A stretch of DNA of 64,000 nt, from contig JBKQPG010000102.1 of assembly GCA_052145115.1 (NCBI GenBank), positions 1-64,000 on the forward strand, given 5' to 3'. The notes under the pieces are model-generated. The model did no database searches and was not told the origin of the DNA. It worked only from the letters and a program-made list of their open reading frames with translations. Shown here in pieces: positions 36,127 through 44,006 of the stretch. A program made the translations under genes and the position numbers. This stretch comes from CAIVVT01 sp052145115. Its GTDB lineage: Bacteria; Acidobacteriota; Terriglobia; Bryobacterales; Bryobacteraceae. Position 1 is the stretch's first letter. Every line of letters starts with the position of its first letter.

Positions 36127-36639
36127 GTGCGTCTGAACCGTTTGCTTGCGGCCGGTCTGATCGGCTTGTCCGCATTGCTCGGGCCTGCGTTTGCCGGTCC
36201 GATTCAACCTGAAAGAACCCCCGCCTCCACGGGCCTCGCCGATTGGATTACGTCCGGCCCATGCCAGAGCCTGTTCGACAGCAGCAGCGTGCCCGGCTGC
36301 CCGGGCGCGCGTGGCGGCGCAATGGGCCCATTGACATTATTGGGGGACGACTCGTCAGGCCACGGCAGCGGCGAGAGGCTGCTGTTCCCGGCCGACGACG
36401 GGGGCCTGTTCGGCTCAACGATCTTTTCGGGCTGGGGCTACAACGGCTCGCAAAATCCGGATCCCGGGCCGGGGAATAACTACTTCCTTCCGCCGGATAC
36501 TCCTACGAACCTGGGAGATCCTCCGGACCCGCCGGACTCGACGCCCGAGCCGTCGGCGCTATGGCTGGTGGGCATGGGACTGATCGGCACCGGGTTGTGG
36601 GGACGCAAACTAGCCCGCCAGCCAGCCGCCAGCCGTTAG
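36127..36639 (+). CDS. PEP-CTERM sorting-domain protein
   Basis: A 170-residue exported protein. A signal peptide (about residues 1-23, LIGLSALLGPAFAG) is followed by a Gly/Ser/Asp/Pro-rich region. The C-terminal PEP-CTERM signal reads PEPSALWLVGMGLIGTGLWGRK: the PEP motif, a TM helix and a basic tail. Such proteins are processed by exosortase and placed at the outer surface or in an exopolysaccharide matrix. The GTG start at 36127 has GGAGGG 7 nt upstream. The stop codon TAG (36637-36639) is formed by the end of a partial palindromic repeat, so the last residues might derive from the insertion point. No exosortase gene is in the window. Confidence 0.88.
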   Translation: MRLNRLLAAGLIGLSALLGPAFAGPIQPERTPASTGLADWITSGPCQSLFDSSSVPGCPGARGGAMGPLTLLGDDSSGHGSGERLLFPADDGGLFGSTIFSGWGYNGSQNPDPGPGNNYFLPPDTPTNLGDPPDPPDSTPEPSALWLVGMGLIGTGLWGRKLARQPAASR

Positions 36640-36692
36640 CCCGGATGTTTCACCAACAATCGGCTGCGGCGCGCGATAGGGCCGCATCCACG
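36637..36692. repeat. Palindromic MITE-like repeat, truncated copy 5
   Basis: Only the left ~56 bp of the element are present: TAGCCCGGATGTTTCACCA, then AACAATCGGCTGCGGCGCGCGA and on to GGGCCGCATC. The right terminal repeat is missing. Just after it, CCCGG(36699-36703)/CCGGG(36712-36716) followed by CTTT could act as a weak terminator for the PEP-CTERM gene. Confidence 0.8.
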
Positions 36693-36960
36693 TTAAGTCC
36701 CGGACTACAGCCCGGGCTTTAGCACGCTGCTTGGTTTTCCGGCGATGAGAATCGAGGATTCGCCAGATCCTGCTCCCAGATTCACGATACTGCCGGTGTC
36801 AAGCGAATGCAGGGGCAGGGATGACGGGGAGGCGCGGAAGGCGTTGGCAAGGAAGAGGCGAAAGAGGGATCGCCGTTGTGACCGGCCGAGGTCGCCTGCG
36901 CCAGGGGTGTGAATCCATACCTTGGCTTCCGCGTCTCCAGGGACTCGACCAGCGCGGGGG
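36693..36960. other. Non-coding stretch before the long repeat
   Basis: No intact gene. On the plus strand a short frame near 36882-36945 reads ACARGVNPYLGFRVSRD. That resembles the C terminus of formylglycine-enzyme-like domains (GFRV.RD), but it is preceded by a stop and has no recognisable upstream domain. It may be a gene remnant or chance. Confidence 0.3.
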
Positions 36961-37413
36961 CGGCGCGGGCGGCGGGAGTGCGATTGGCGGAGCGTGGGAG
37001 GGGCGTTCGCGGAAAATTGGAGGATCAAAGCCAAGCGCGACACTTATGTCGCACAGTGTCGCATTTCGTCATACGGCGTGTGACGGCAGATGCTGCGGGA
37101 AAGGTCGGAGCGGAGGGCGAGTAGGGATATGTAATAGTCATTGAATCAGATTGATACATGGAAGATGGCGGTTCCGATTGGATCGTGAGCCGGGTGAGTC
37201 AGTATGACAATTCGACAGGGGGGGTGGTGTCGTGTCGAAATGTCGAATTGGCGGGTGCGCAGGGCGGGGGTGAGCGGTCGAGGCGGGGCGGGTTGGTGGG
37301 GACGGCCTGAGCGTGTCCGCAAGGGAAAGGTCAGGCAGTCCCCGGGTCCAGGGCCATGGCGATTTGATGGAACCTCAAGATCGAGGGATTGAGGCAGGAG
37401 GCCGGGCTAGCCG
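36961..37413 (+). repeat. Long intergenic repeat, copy R1
   Basis: About 450 bp, non-coding, closely similar to the reverse complement of 47209-47614. Shared blocks include GGCGGGAGTGCGATTGGCGG at its left end, ATCAGATTGATACATGGAAG, CGAAATGTCGAATTGGCGGG and CAGTCCCCGGGTCCAGGGCC. R1 has a ~42 bp insertion (TTGGTGGGGACGGCCTGAGC and following) that is absent from the other copy. GCGACACTTATGTCGC at 37037-37052 is an inverted repeat, with a third TGTCGCA at 37057-37063. It lies between two convergent genes. Confidence 0.9.
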
Positions 37414-37437
37414 TTTCTTACCGGCCTCGATCGGGCC

Positions 37438-38289
37438 TTACTTGGAGGCGGCAGGCTTGGCGGCCGGTTTGGCCATTGCCGGCTTGGGCTTGGGCGCCCA
37501 AAATTCCGGATCGGCGTCGATGAACTCCTTGGGCGGGTAGCTCATCTTGGGGTTGACGGCGTACAGGACGTTCTCCGAACTAATGACGAGATCAGCGTAC
37601 ATCTTCTGATAGCGCGCCCAGTCCTCGGCGCCGAAAGTTTCGGCCGGACTCTTGGCCGGGCGCGGGGGATCCATCGACTTCAGCGACTCCATGCCGCTGA
37701 AGATCAGATAAGTGCCCCCCGGCGCGCCGGAGACCACGCCGTACACCACGCGGCGCTGTTGGCTGTCGGTCTTCATGCGCATCTGGTTGGAGAGTTTGAA
37801 CAGGGCCTCGACATCGTCAACGTGACCCGGCCGCACGCGCACCGTGGTGACGCTGTGAATCTTGTACTTGGCCAACTGGGCGGGCACCGGTTCGTAGCTC
37901 AGCTCCTTGCGGTAGGTGGCGAACATATAGCGATCGCCCGTGCGCAGCTCGCCATCGGCGGCGTCGGCCTGCTGGAGTTCGCTCTTCAATGGCTCCTTCT
38001 CGGCGAGGGCCATGGCGTCTCCGGCGGCCTCGAAAGAGTCGTAGCGCTCGAGAAACAGCACGTGGCTGGGGCCGGTCACATTGACCATGGCGATGTAATG
38101 TGGGGCCTTGGTCTTGGAAAAGGCCCGGACATAGGCCATTTCCGTTTTTTCGTGGGCCGCACCCTTGCCGGGCTTGATGTCCTCGCGGACGATTCCCAGA
38201 ATCGGGGCCGGCTCCTGGGCCTGTGCCATGAAAATGGAAGCCGCCGCGAAAGCGAGGCTTGAAACTACTATCTGTGAGAGTCTTTGCAT
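37438..38289 (-). CDS. Secreted protein with two dimeric alpha+beta barrel-like repeats
   Basis: A 283-residue secreted protein with a signal peptide (residues 1-24, ending MAQAQ). Residues about 28-125 and 140-215 look like two copies of a ferredoxin-like (ABM/Dabb-type) fold: IVREDIKPGKGAAHEKTEMA in the first and TTVRVRPGHVDDVEALFKL in the second. Each is followed by a strand-rich stretch ending in an aromatic/hydrophobic edge (HVLFLERYDSFEA, TYLIFSGMESL). The C-terminal tail is Lys/Pro/Ala-rich. No catalytic residues are evident and the function is unknown. GAGGAGC lies about 8 nt before the ATG. It is the first gene inside the segment bracketed by the long inverted repeats. Confidence 0.75.
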   Translation of the reverse strand: MQRLSQIVVSSLAFAAASIFMAQAQEPAPILGIVREDIKPGKGAAHEKTEMAYVRAFSKTKAPHYIAMVNVTGPSHVLFLERYDSFEAAGDAMALAEKEPLKSELQQADAADGELRTGDRYMFATYRKELSYEPVPAQLAKYKIHSVTTVRVRPGHVDDVEALFKLSNQMRMKTDSQQRRVVYGVVSGAPGGTYLIFSGMESLKSMDPPRPAKSPAETFGAEDWARYQKMYADLVISSENVLYAVNPKMSYPPKEFIDADPEFWAPKPKPAMAKPAAKPAASK

Positions 38290-38447
38290 CGTACTTAGCT
38301 CCTCTTTTACTGGCCCGGAAGTTTGATTCGGGCTCCGGGGCTTTACGAGTGTAACACCCTCAACGATTGTTCATGTACTAAATATGGAATTATCTTTTCG
38401 GGAGGCGGGCGGCGACCGGCGAGGGGCCGGATTAGATCCTGGGGGCG

Positions 38448-39770
38448 TCAATTGCTGAAGCCCGGGAGGTCGACGCGGCTGGCGACGTGATCCTTGATCC
38501 AATGGGCGTCCCACCACTCGCGGGGGTCGATCTGGACGCCGTCGAGCTGCATGCTGAAGTGGATGTGGTCGCCGCCGGCCATGCCGGTCTGGCCGCTCTG
38601 GCCCAGGATCTGGCCCTGTTTGACGAGGTCGCCGGGGTGGACGGCGATGGAGCTGAGGTGGCCGTAGATGGACTGCAGAGCGTAGCCGTGGTCCAGCACA
38701 ATGCAGTTGCCGTAGATGCCGAGCGGGGCGGCGTAGACCACGCGGCCGTCGTTCGAGGCCTCGACGCCGACGTGCTGGGTGACTGAGAGGTCGTAGCCGA
38801 GGTGCACCTGTTGGTCGATCTTCTTGCCCTGGTAGATGTAATTACGGACGTCGGCGAAATTGGACTCGACCTGGGAGTTGCGCTGCTGGCGGAAGGCGCG
38901 GGACCACAGGAAGCGGGGCTCGGTTTTGAGCCGCAGATCGGAGAGCGTCTGGTTGTTGGCGCGGCGCATTGCGCCGTTGATTTTCAGAAAACGCGTCAGC
39001 GGGTCACCGGAGCCGTTGGGGTCGAGTTCGGTAATGACTTTCTGGAGGAAGCGGTCGTCAACGGCCAGGTCGCGGGTGCGGTAGTGGGGCTGCTCGTGTT
39101 GAGGGAACCGGATCACCATGCCGGCGGTGACCTCGTTGAGCGCGGGATTGGTGGCGTAGACCAGGGGAACGGTGGCGGGGGGCATGTTCCAGGCGAAGGC
39201 GAAGAGCGAGAAGAAGCCGGGCTTGCCGCCGGGCATGGGCCAGGCCCGGAAGCGCTGATTGCCAACACGGACGCCGGCCTCGGTCCAGTAGCCGGAGACC
39301 GTGAAGGTCACCAGGTCGGCCATGCCGAGGTACAGGTAGTGCTGCTCGGAGTCGACGCTGAGGGCCGGGGGGCGGGTGACCACGATGACGTCACGGCTGA
39401 GGCGGGCGGTGCTCGAGCGGAAGTCGTTGGAGGTGGCTTCGATGATCAGGCGGGCGGGGCCGTCCTTGAGGGTGGGCGTGGATTTTACCCCGGCCGTGAA
39501 GTGGACGATGGCGTCGGACACATGGCGCTGCCACAGGAAATGGCGGGCCGGTTCCAGGTGTTCGAAGACGGTGGAACGAACGCCGTCTTGTTCGATGTAG
39601 GCGGCCAGGCGGCGGGTCCCGTGGGGGGCGTGGACGCGGACCGGAATGGGGGTCATGGAGCCGATCGCCGTAACCGCGGCGGGCAGGTCCAGGGTAGGCG
39701 TGAGGGAAAAGGCCAGCAACAGTGCCAAGGCCAGGCCCAGGAGAACCATGATCACGATGATTGTCCGCAT
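38448..39770 (-). CDS. M23 family (LytM-type) metallopeptidase, membrane-anchored
   Basis: A 440-residue protein with an N-terminal TM/signal anchor (IIVIMVLLGLALALLLAFS) and a long periplasmic region of beta domains. A C-terminal peptidase M23 domain begins near residue 325. Zinc ligands are visible in VHLGYDLS (HxxxD) and GGDHIHFS (HxH), with VVYAAPLGIYGNCIVLDHG and IYGHLSSIAV between. It would cleave peptidoglycan cross-bridges or act in cell separation. The ATG at 39770 begins the anchor; the longer frame (to 39806) adds a Cys/Arg-rich stretch and is unlikely. The large N-terminal region is typical of acidobacterial M23 proteins. Confidence 0.92.
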   Translation of the reverse strand: MRTIIVIMVLLGLALALLLAFSLTPTLDLPAAVTAIGSMTPIPVRVHAPHGTRRLAAYIEQDGVRSTVFEHLEPARHFLWQRHVSDAIVHFTAGVKSTPTLKDGPARLIIEATSNDFRSSTARLSRDVIVVTRPPALSVDSEQHYLYLGMADLVTFTVSGYWTEAGVRVGNQRFRAWPMPGGKPGFFSLFAFAWNMPPATVPLVYATNPALNEVTAGMVIRFPQHEQPHYRTRDLAVDDRFLQKVITELDPNGSGDPLTRFLKINGAMRRANNQTLSDLRLKTEPRFLWSRAFRQQRNSQVESNFADVRNYIYQGKKIDQQVHLGYDLSVTQHVGVEASNDGRVVYAAPLGIYGNCIVLDHGYALQSIYGHLSSIAVHPGDLVKQGQILGQSGQTGMAGGDHIHFSMQLDGVQIDPREWWDAHWIKDHVASRVDLPGFSN

Positions 39771-39886
39771 GAACCTACAGGGTAGCGCGCAGAGGCGCGG
39801 GTCCACGGGCGGATGCTAGCCCCAGCGCTCCCAGACCAGCGGGTGGTCCGGGAGCGGCAGGGCGTTGAGGTTAAATCGAGAGGGCC

Positions 39887-42800
39887 TTACTCAGGCTCAG
39901 CGCGACTGATTAGGGTGTGATCGCTGGTGGTGGCGGAGGGCGAATTCCCGCCGCTGACGCTGGCTCCGTTGTTGGCCGACGCAGGCGCGTCGGCGAGGAC
40001 ATAGACGGAGACGGTGATGGGCGGATAGGAGGCGCCGGCGGCCAGCACGTCCGAGCGCGTGCAGGCCGAGCCGGCACAACTCCAGCCCGTACCCGTGAGC
40101 GAATTGAGAGCCATGCCGGGAGGCGCGTACTCGGTGACCGTTACCGTGCCACTGGTCGGTCCGGCCTTGGCGCTGTTCTTCACCGTGAGCGTGTAATCGG
40201 CCGGGTTTTCATCGCGATAGAACTTGCCGCTGTGGGTAGAAGTGATGGACAAGCTGGCCGAATAGGCGGTGAAATCCGCGGTGACCGACTGCGGCGAGCT
40301 CATCGTGATGGTGCAGGGGCCGGTGCCGGTGCAGGCGCCGGACCAACCGGTGAAATGGTAGTCGGCCGAGGGCGTGGCGGTGACGGTCGCCGTGGCCCCG
40401 GTCTTATACCAAGTGCCGTTGGCGGGCGATGTGGTACCCGCGCCGGGGATGTTCACGGCGGTGGTCAACTGATACTGGACCACGAAGTTGGCCGTGTAAG
40501 TGATGGCCGCCGTGGGCGTAACGGTGTGCGTGGCGGCGCCGGCGTCACTCCAGGAAGAGAAAGCGTAGCGCTCGCCAGTGGAAATCGGCTGAGGCGAGGG
40601 CGCGAGCAGGGTGTGGCTGGTGCCGGAGCCCCACTCGACAACCACTTCGGCCGTGAGCGTGTTGCCATCCACGGTGATGATGGTTCCGGGCTCCGCCGTG
40701 GTGAGCGTGACGGCAACGCCCCCGGCCGCGCCGGAGTTCACCGCCAGGCTGTGATTCGCCCCGCCGGCAATGGCGACTGCACTGGTCAAGCCGGAGGAGA
40801 CCACGGTCTCGTCGTAAGTGTTATCGCCCCAGGCGGCGATGGTTCCAGCCGTATTCAAGGCCAGGCTGTGATTGCCGCCGGCAGCAATGGCGGCGACGCT
40901 CGTCAAACCGGAGGGCACGGCCGACTGGCCGTAGCTATTGTCTCCCCAGGCCGTAACGACCCCGCCGGAGCTCAAAGCCAGGCTGTGATTCTCGCCGGCG
41001 GCCACGGCGACGATGCCCGTCAAGCCGTCGGGCACACCGATCTGGCCGAGAGCGTTGGAGCCCCAAGCGGAGATCGAACCGTCGCTGCCAACCGCCAGGC
41101 TGTGAGTCCCGCCAGCGGCGATGCCCACGGCATTGGCGAGCCCGGAGGGCACGTCAGCCTCGCCATCCGCGTCATAGCCCCAGGCCAGGACGGTTCCATC
41201 GCTCATGAGAGCCAGGTTGTGATAATCGCCGGCGGCAATCGCCACGGCGCAGGGTTGAGTGGCGCAGTTCGGGCTGACCAAGGCCGCGGGCAGATCGTTC
41301 TGGTAGTAGCTGCTGTCGCCCCAGAACGCGACGGTGCCATCGCTCTGCAGAGCCATGCTGTGATACAGGCCAGCGGCGATCGCCACGACGTTTGTCAAAC
41401 CCCCGGGCACGCTGGTCTGGCCGTAGCTATTGTCGCCCCAGGCCACGACGGTCCCGTTGGCCTCGAGGGCCAGCGAGTGGGCCCCTCCGCCAGCCACGGA
41501 TAATACGTTGGTCAGGCCGGCGGGCTTGGCCGCCTGCGCGGACGTGTCCAGGCCCCAATCCAGGGGATAGCCTGTCACATCGATGGCCGTGACGTCATCC
41601 GCGGTCAGGGAAGCGGTCCCGGAGCCGTTCAAATAGAGTTTCGCCACGTTGGTGAGGCTGGCGGCGGCGCTGGCGCCGACCCTGACGACCAGGATGATGG
41701 CCGGGAAAGTCTGGCCGCTGCCCAAAGAATCGCTGCGCGTGCAGGAGTTGGACGTGCAAGTCCAGCCCGAGCCGGTCATCGAGACCAGCGTCAAGCCGGT
41801 GGGCAGAGTGTCGGTGACCGTGATCTGGACCGAAGTGGGATCGCCCGTGGGTGCATTGGAGAGCCGCAGCAGATAAACGGCGTCGGCCTGGCTGCGCAGG
41901 AAATGGCCGCTATGGGACGAGGTGAGCGCCAGGCTGGGTGTGGAGACGCTGACCGGGGTGAAGTTGGCGGTGACCGATTCCGGCGAATTCATGGTCACAT
42001 TGCAGGGTCCGACCCCAGTGCAGGCGCCCGTCCAGCCGGTGAAGGCGCTGCCCCCGGCCGGGGTCGCGGTCACGTTGGCGATCGTGCCGGCGTTGTACCA
42101 GTAAGGGCCGGAAGGAGTAAGACTGATCGTGCCGCTGCCCGAGCCGCCGATGGCGGTGGTCAAGGCGTATTGCGTTGAGAAGTCGGCGGTGTAGGTGGTG
42201 GGCACGCTGGGGGCGACCAGGCGCGATGCGCCGCCGTAGCCGTCGCTCCAGCCAGTGAAAATAAACTGGACGCCGGTGGCGCCGGGCGACACCCCCAAGA
42301 CGCTCAGGCTGTGGTTAGGACCAGGCACAAAGACTTCCCCGGACCAGGCGCCCGGGTACCAGTTGAACAGCACGCCGGCGCCGCTATAGCTGGTGCTGTC
42401 CACGCTGACGTTGGGCAGGCTGGTGGTGGGGGTGGTGGTGCTGGTCCGGATGGTGACTGGAATCAACCCCAGATACATGGTGTTCAAAGCCAGGCTGTGA
42501 TATCCGCCGGCCGCGATGGCGGTGACATTGTCCAGAGTGGATGGCACCTCCAACTGGCTATAGCCGTCGTACCCCCAGGGAACAATGGTCCCGTCAGCCT
42601 GCAACGCCAGGGAGTGGTCCCAGCCGGCGGCGATCGCAACGACATCCGTAAGCGCCGGCACCGTGGTCTGGCCATAAGTGTTGGCGCCCCATGCCACGAC
42701 CGTTCCGTCGGAGCCCATGGCGAGGGTATGGTAGGCGCCGGCGGCGATGGCGACAGCATTGGTCAGGGTTGGCGGTGTGCTCTCGCCGTCCGCGTTGTAG

Positions 42801-43723
42801 CCCCAGGCGACGACACTGCCGTTGCTCTTCAGCGCCACGCTGTGATACCAGCCGGCGGCCACGGCCACGACATTGGTCAGGCCCGCGGGGACCGCGGTTT
42901 GGCCGTGATAATTGACTCCGGAAGTAACGCCCCAGGCCACTACCGTTCCGGCACTTGTCAGGGCCAGGGCATGATACCGTCCGGCGGCAATGCCCACCAC
43001 ATTGGTCAAGCTGGCCGGAACGGTGGTTTCGCCGTACGTATTGTCGCCCCACGCGGTGACCTTGCCATTGCTCGTCAGGGCCAGGCTGAACATGTCTCCG
43101 GCGGAAATCGCCAGGACATTGGTCAGAGCCCCGGGCACGCTGGTCTCGCCGTAGGTGTTGTCGCCCCAGGCCACGACCGTGCCGTCGCCCTTCAATGCCA
43201 GCGTGTCGGAGCCGCCGCCGGAGAGCGCCGCGACAGTGGTCAAACCGGGCGGCACCAGCGACTCGCCGGATGCGTTTCCGCCCCAGGCGACCGGATAACC
43301 GGCCGGCTCCACGTTGGCCGTGTCCGTGGTGCTGTGCGAGCCGGCGGGGTCGCCGCCGAAATAGACCGTGGCCCCGTAAGTGATCGAGGAGGGGGCAGTC
43401 GGAGTCACCGAGGCCAGCGCCACGATCGCGGGATAATTCTTGCCCGCCGCCAGGACGTCGCTGCGATCGCAGTTGACGCCGGAACAGGTCCAGCCCGCGC
43501 CGCTGAGCGAGGTGATCGTCAGCCCGGTGACGATCTGGTCGGACACCTGCACGGCGGCGGTCGTGGGACCGGTGCCGACGTTGCTCACCCGAATGACAAA
43601 GAACGCGTTGGTCTGGCCTTGCAGGAAGTTCCCGTTGTGAGTCACGGAGATGGAGAGAGTCGGCGTCGCGGCCTGGCACACTCCCATAGCGAGGAAAACA
43701 GCCAATTTGGTAAGCGGACGCAC
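39887..43723 (-). CDS. Giant secreted modular protein with two seven-repeat RCC1 arrays
   Basis: 1278 residues. After a signal peptide (1-19) the order is: DUF11-like Ig domain; seven RCC1-type repeats of ~39 residues (VVAWGDNTYGETSVP..LTNVVAIAAG.YHSLAL..DG), about 145-420; an InlB/Listeria-Bacteroides-like repeat pair (FTGWTGACTGVGPCNVTMNS); a second DUF11-like domain; seven more RCC1 repeats, about 730-1010; a second InlB-like pair; and a third DUF11-like domain. Each DUF11-like unit has a conserved Cys pair (GWTCSGVNC, GWTCTSNSC, GWSCAGSAC). Seven repeats make one closed seven-bladed propeller, so two propellers are expected. The GTG start has AGAGGTG 7 nt upstream. Surface binding is likely, but the ligand is unknown. 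No C-terminal sorting signal is seen. Confidence 0.9.
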   Translation of the reverse strand: MRPLTKLAVFLAMGVCQAATPTLSISVTHNGNFLQGQTNAFFVIRVSNVGTGPTTAAVQVSDQIVTGLTITSLSGAGWTCSGVNCDRSDVLAAGKNYPAIVALASVTPTAPSSITYGATVYFGGDPAGSHSTTDTANVEPAGYPVAWGGNASGESLVPPGLTTVAALSGGGSDTLALKGDGTVVAWGDNTYGETSVPGALTNVLAISAGDMFSLALTSNGKVTAWGDNTYGETTVPASLTNVVGIAAGRYHALALTSAGTVVAWGVTSGVNYHGQTAVPAGLTNVVAVAAGWYHSVALKSNGSVVAWGYNADGESTPPTLTNAVAIAAGAYHTLAMGSDGTVVAWGANTYGQTTVPALTDVVAIAAGWDHSLALQADGTIVPWGYDGYSQLEVPSTLDNVTAIAAGGYHSLALNTMYLGLIPVTIRTSTTTPTTSLPNVSVDSTSYSGAGVLFNWYPGAWSGEVFVPGPNHSLSVLGVSPGATGVQFIFTGWSDGYGGASRLVAPSVPTTYTADFSTQYALTTAIGGSGSGTISLTPSGPYWYNAGTIANVTATPAGGSAFTGWTGACTGVGPCNVTMNSPESVTANFTPVSVSTPSLALTSSHSGHFLRSQADAVYLLRLSNAPTGDPTSVQITVTDTLPTGLTLVSMTGSGWTCTSNSCTRSDSLGSGQTFPAIILVVRVGASAAASLTNVAKLYLNGSGTASLTADDVTAIDVTGYPLDWGLDTSAQAAKPAGLTNVLSVAGGGAHSLALEANGTVVAWGDNSYGQTSVPGGLTNVVAIAAGLYHSMALQSDGTVAFWGDSSYYQNDLPAALVSPNCATQPCAVAIAAGDYHNLALMSDGTVLAWGYDADGEADVPSGLANAVGIAAGGTHSLAVGSDGSISAWGSNALGQIGVPDGLTGIVAVAAGENHSLALSSGGVVTAWGDNSYGQSAVPSGLTSVAAIAAGGNHSLALNTAGTIAAWGDNTYDETVVSSGLTSAVAIAGGANHSLAVNSGAAGGVAVTLTTAEPGTIITVDGNTLTAEVVVEWGSGTSHTLLAPSPQPISTGERYAFSSWSDAGAATHTVTPTAAITYTANFVVQYQLTTAVNIPGAGTTSPANGTWYKTGATATVTATPSADYHFTGWSGACTGTGPCTITMSSPQSVTADFTAYSASLSITSTHSGKFYRDENPADYTLTVKNSAKAGPTSGTVTVTEYAPPGMALNSLTGTGWSCAGSACTRSDVLAAGASYPPITVSVYVLADAPASANNGASVSGGNSPSATTSDHTLISRAEPE

Positions 43724-44006
43724 TGGTACACCTCTTAAAACATAATCGCGAACTGTGTGCAGGCCCAGTATAACTGAGTTTGCCTAGAATTAGGTCCCTT
43801 AAGTACTAAAATCTTCACCCGCAACTGCCGGGCGACAGTTGTGTTAAGGGGGCTGAGGGGCGCGCCAGCCGGGGCCGGCCGGGCGGGCGCGGGGCGCAGG
43901 GCCGGTGAGGGTGGCGAGGTTGGCGAATGGGGTGCTTCCGCAGGGCGCGCAGGGCGCAATTAACTAATAGACGGTCAAGAATAAAGTCGCAGCGCGGATT
44001 GGCCTG
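43724..44006. other. Spacer upstream of the RCC1 protein
   Basis: 283 bp with a relatively AT-rich part (43735-43850), which likely holds the promoter of the RCC1-repeat gene, followed by a GC-rich stretch. No gene is seen; short frames here are Pro/Ala-rich shadows. Confidence 0.4.

Noticed and set aside
36882..36945. Remnant of a formylglycine-enzyme-like gene
   Set aside because: Only about 17 residues (ending GFRVSRD) resemble the family C terminus, with a stop just upstream. That is too little to call a pseudogene.
39887..43723. A tandem DNA repeat or CRISPR-like array
   Set aside because: The periodicity (~117 bp) is that of coding RCC1 repeats in one continuous reading frame with diverged DNA, not identical repeats with spacers.
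39917..43738. Long plus-strand frames of 528 and 475 residues
   Set aside because: They are antisense to the RCC1-repeat protein. Their own internal repetitiveness simply mirrors the RCC1 repeats.
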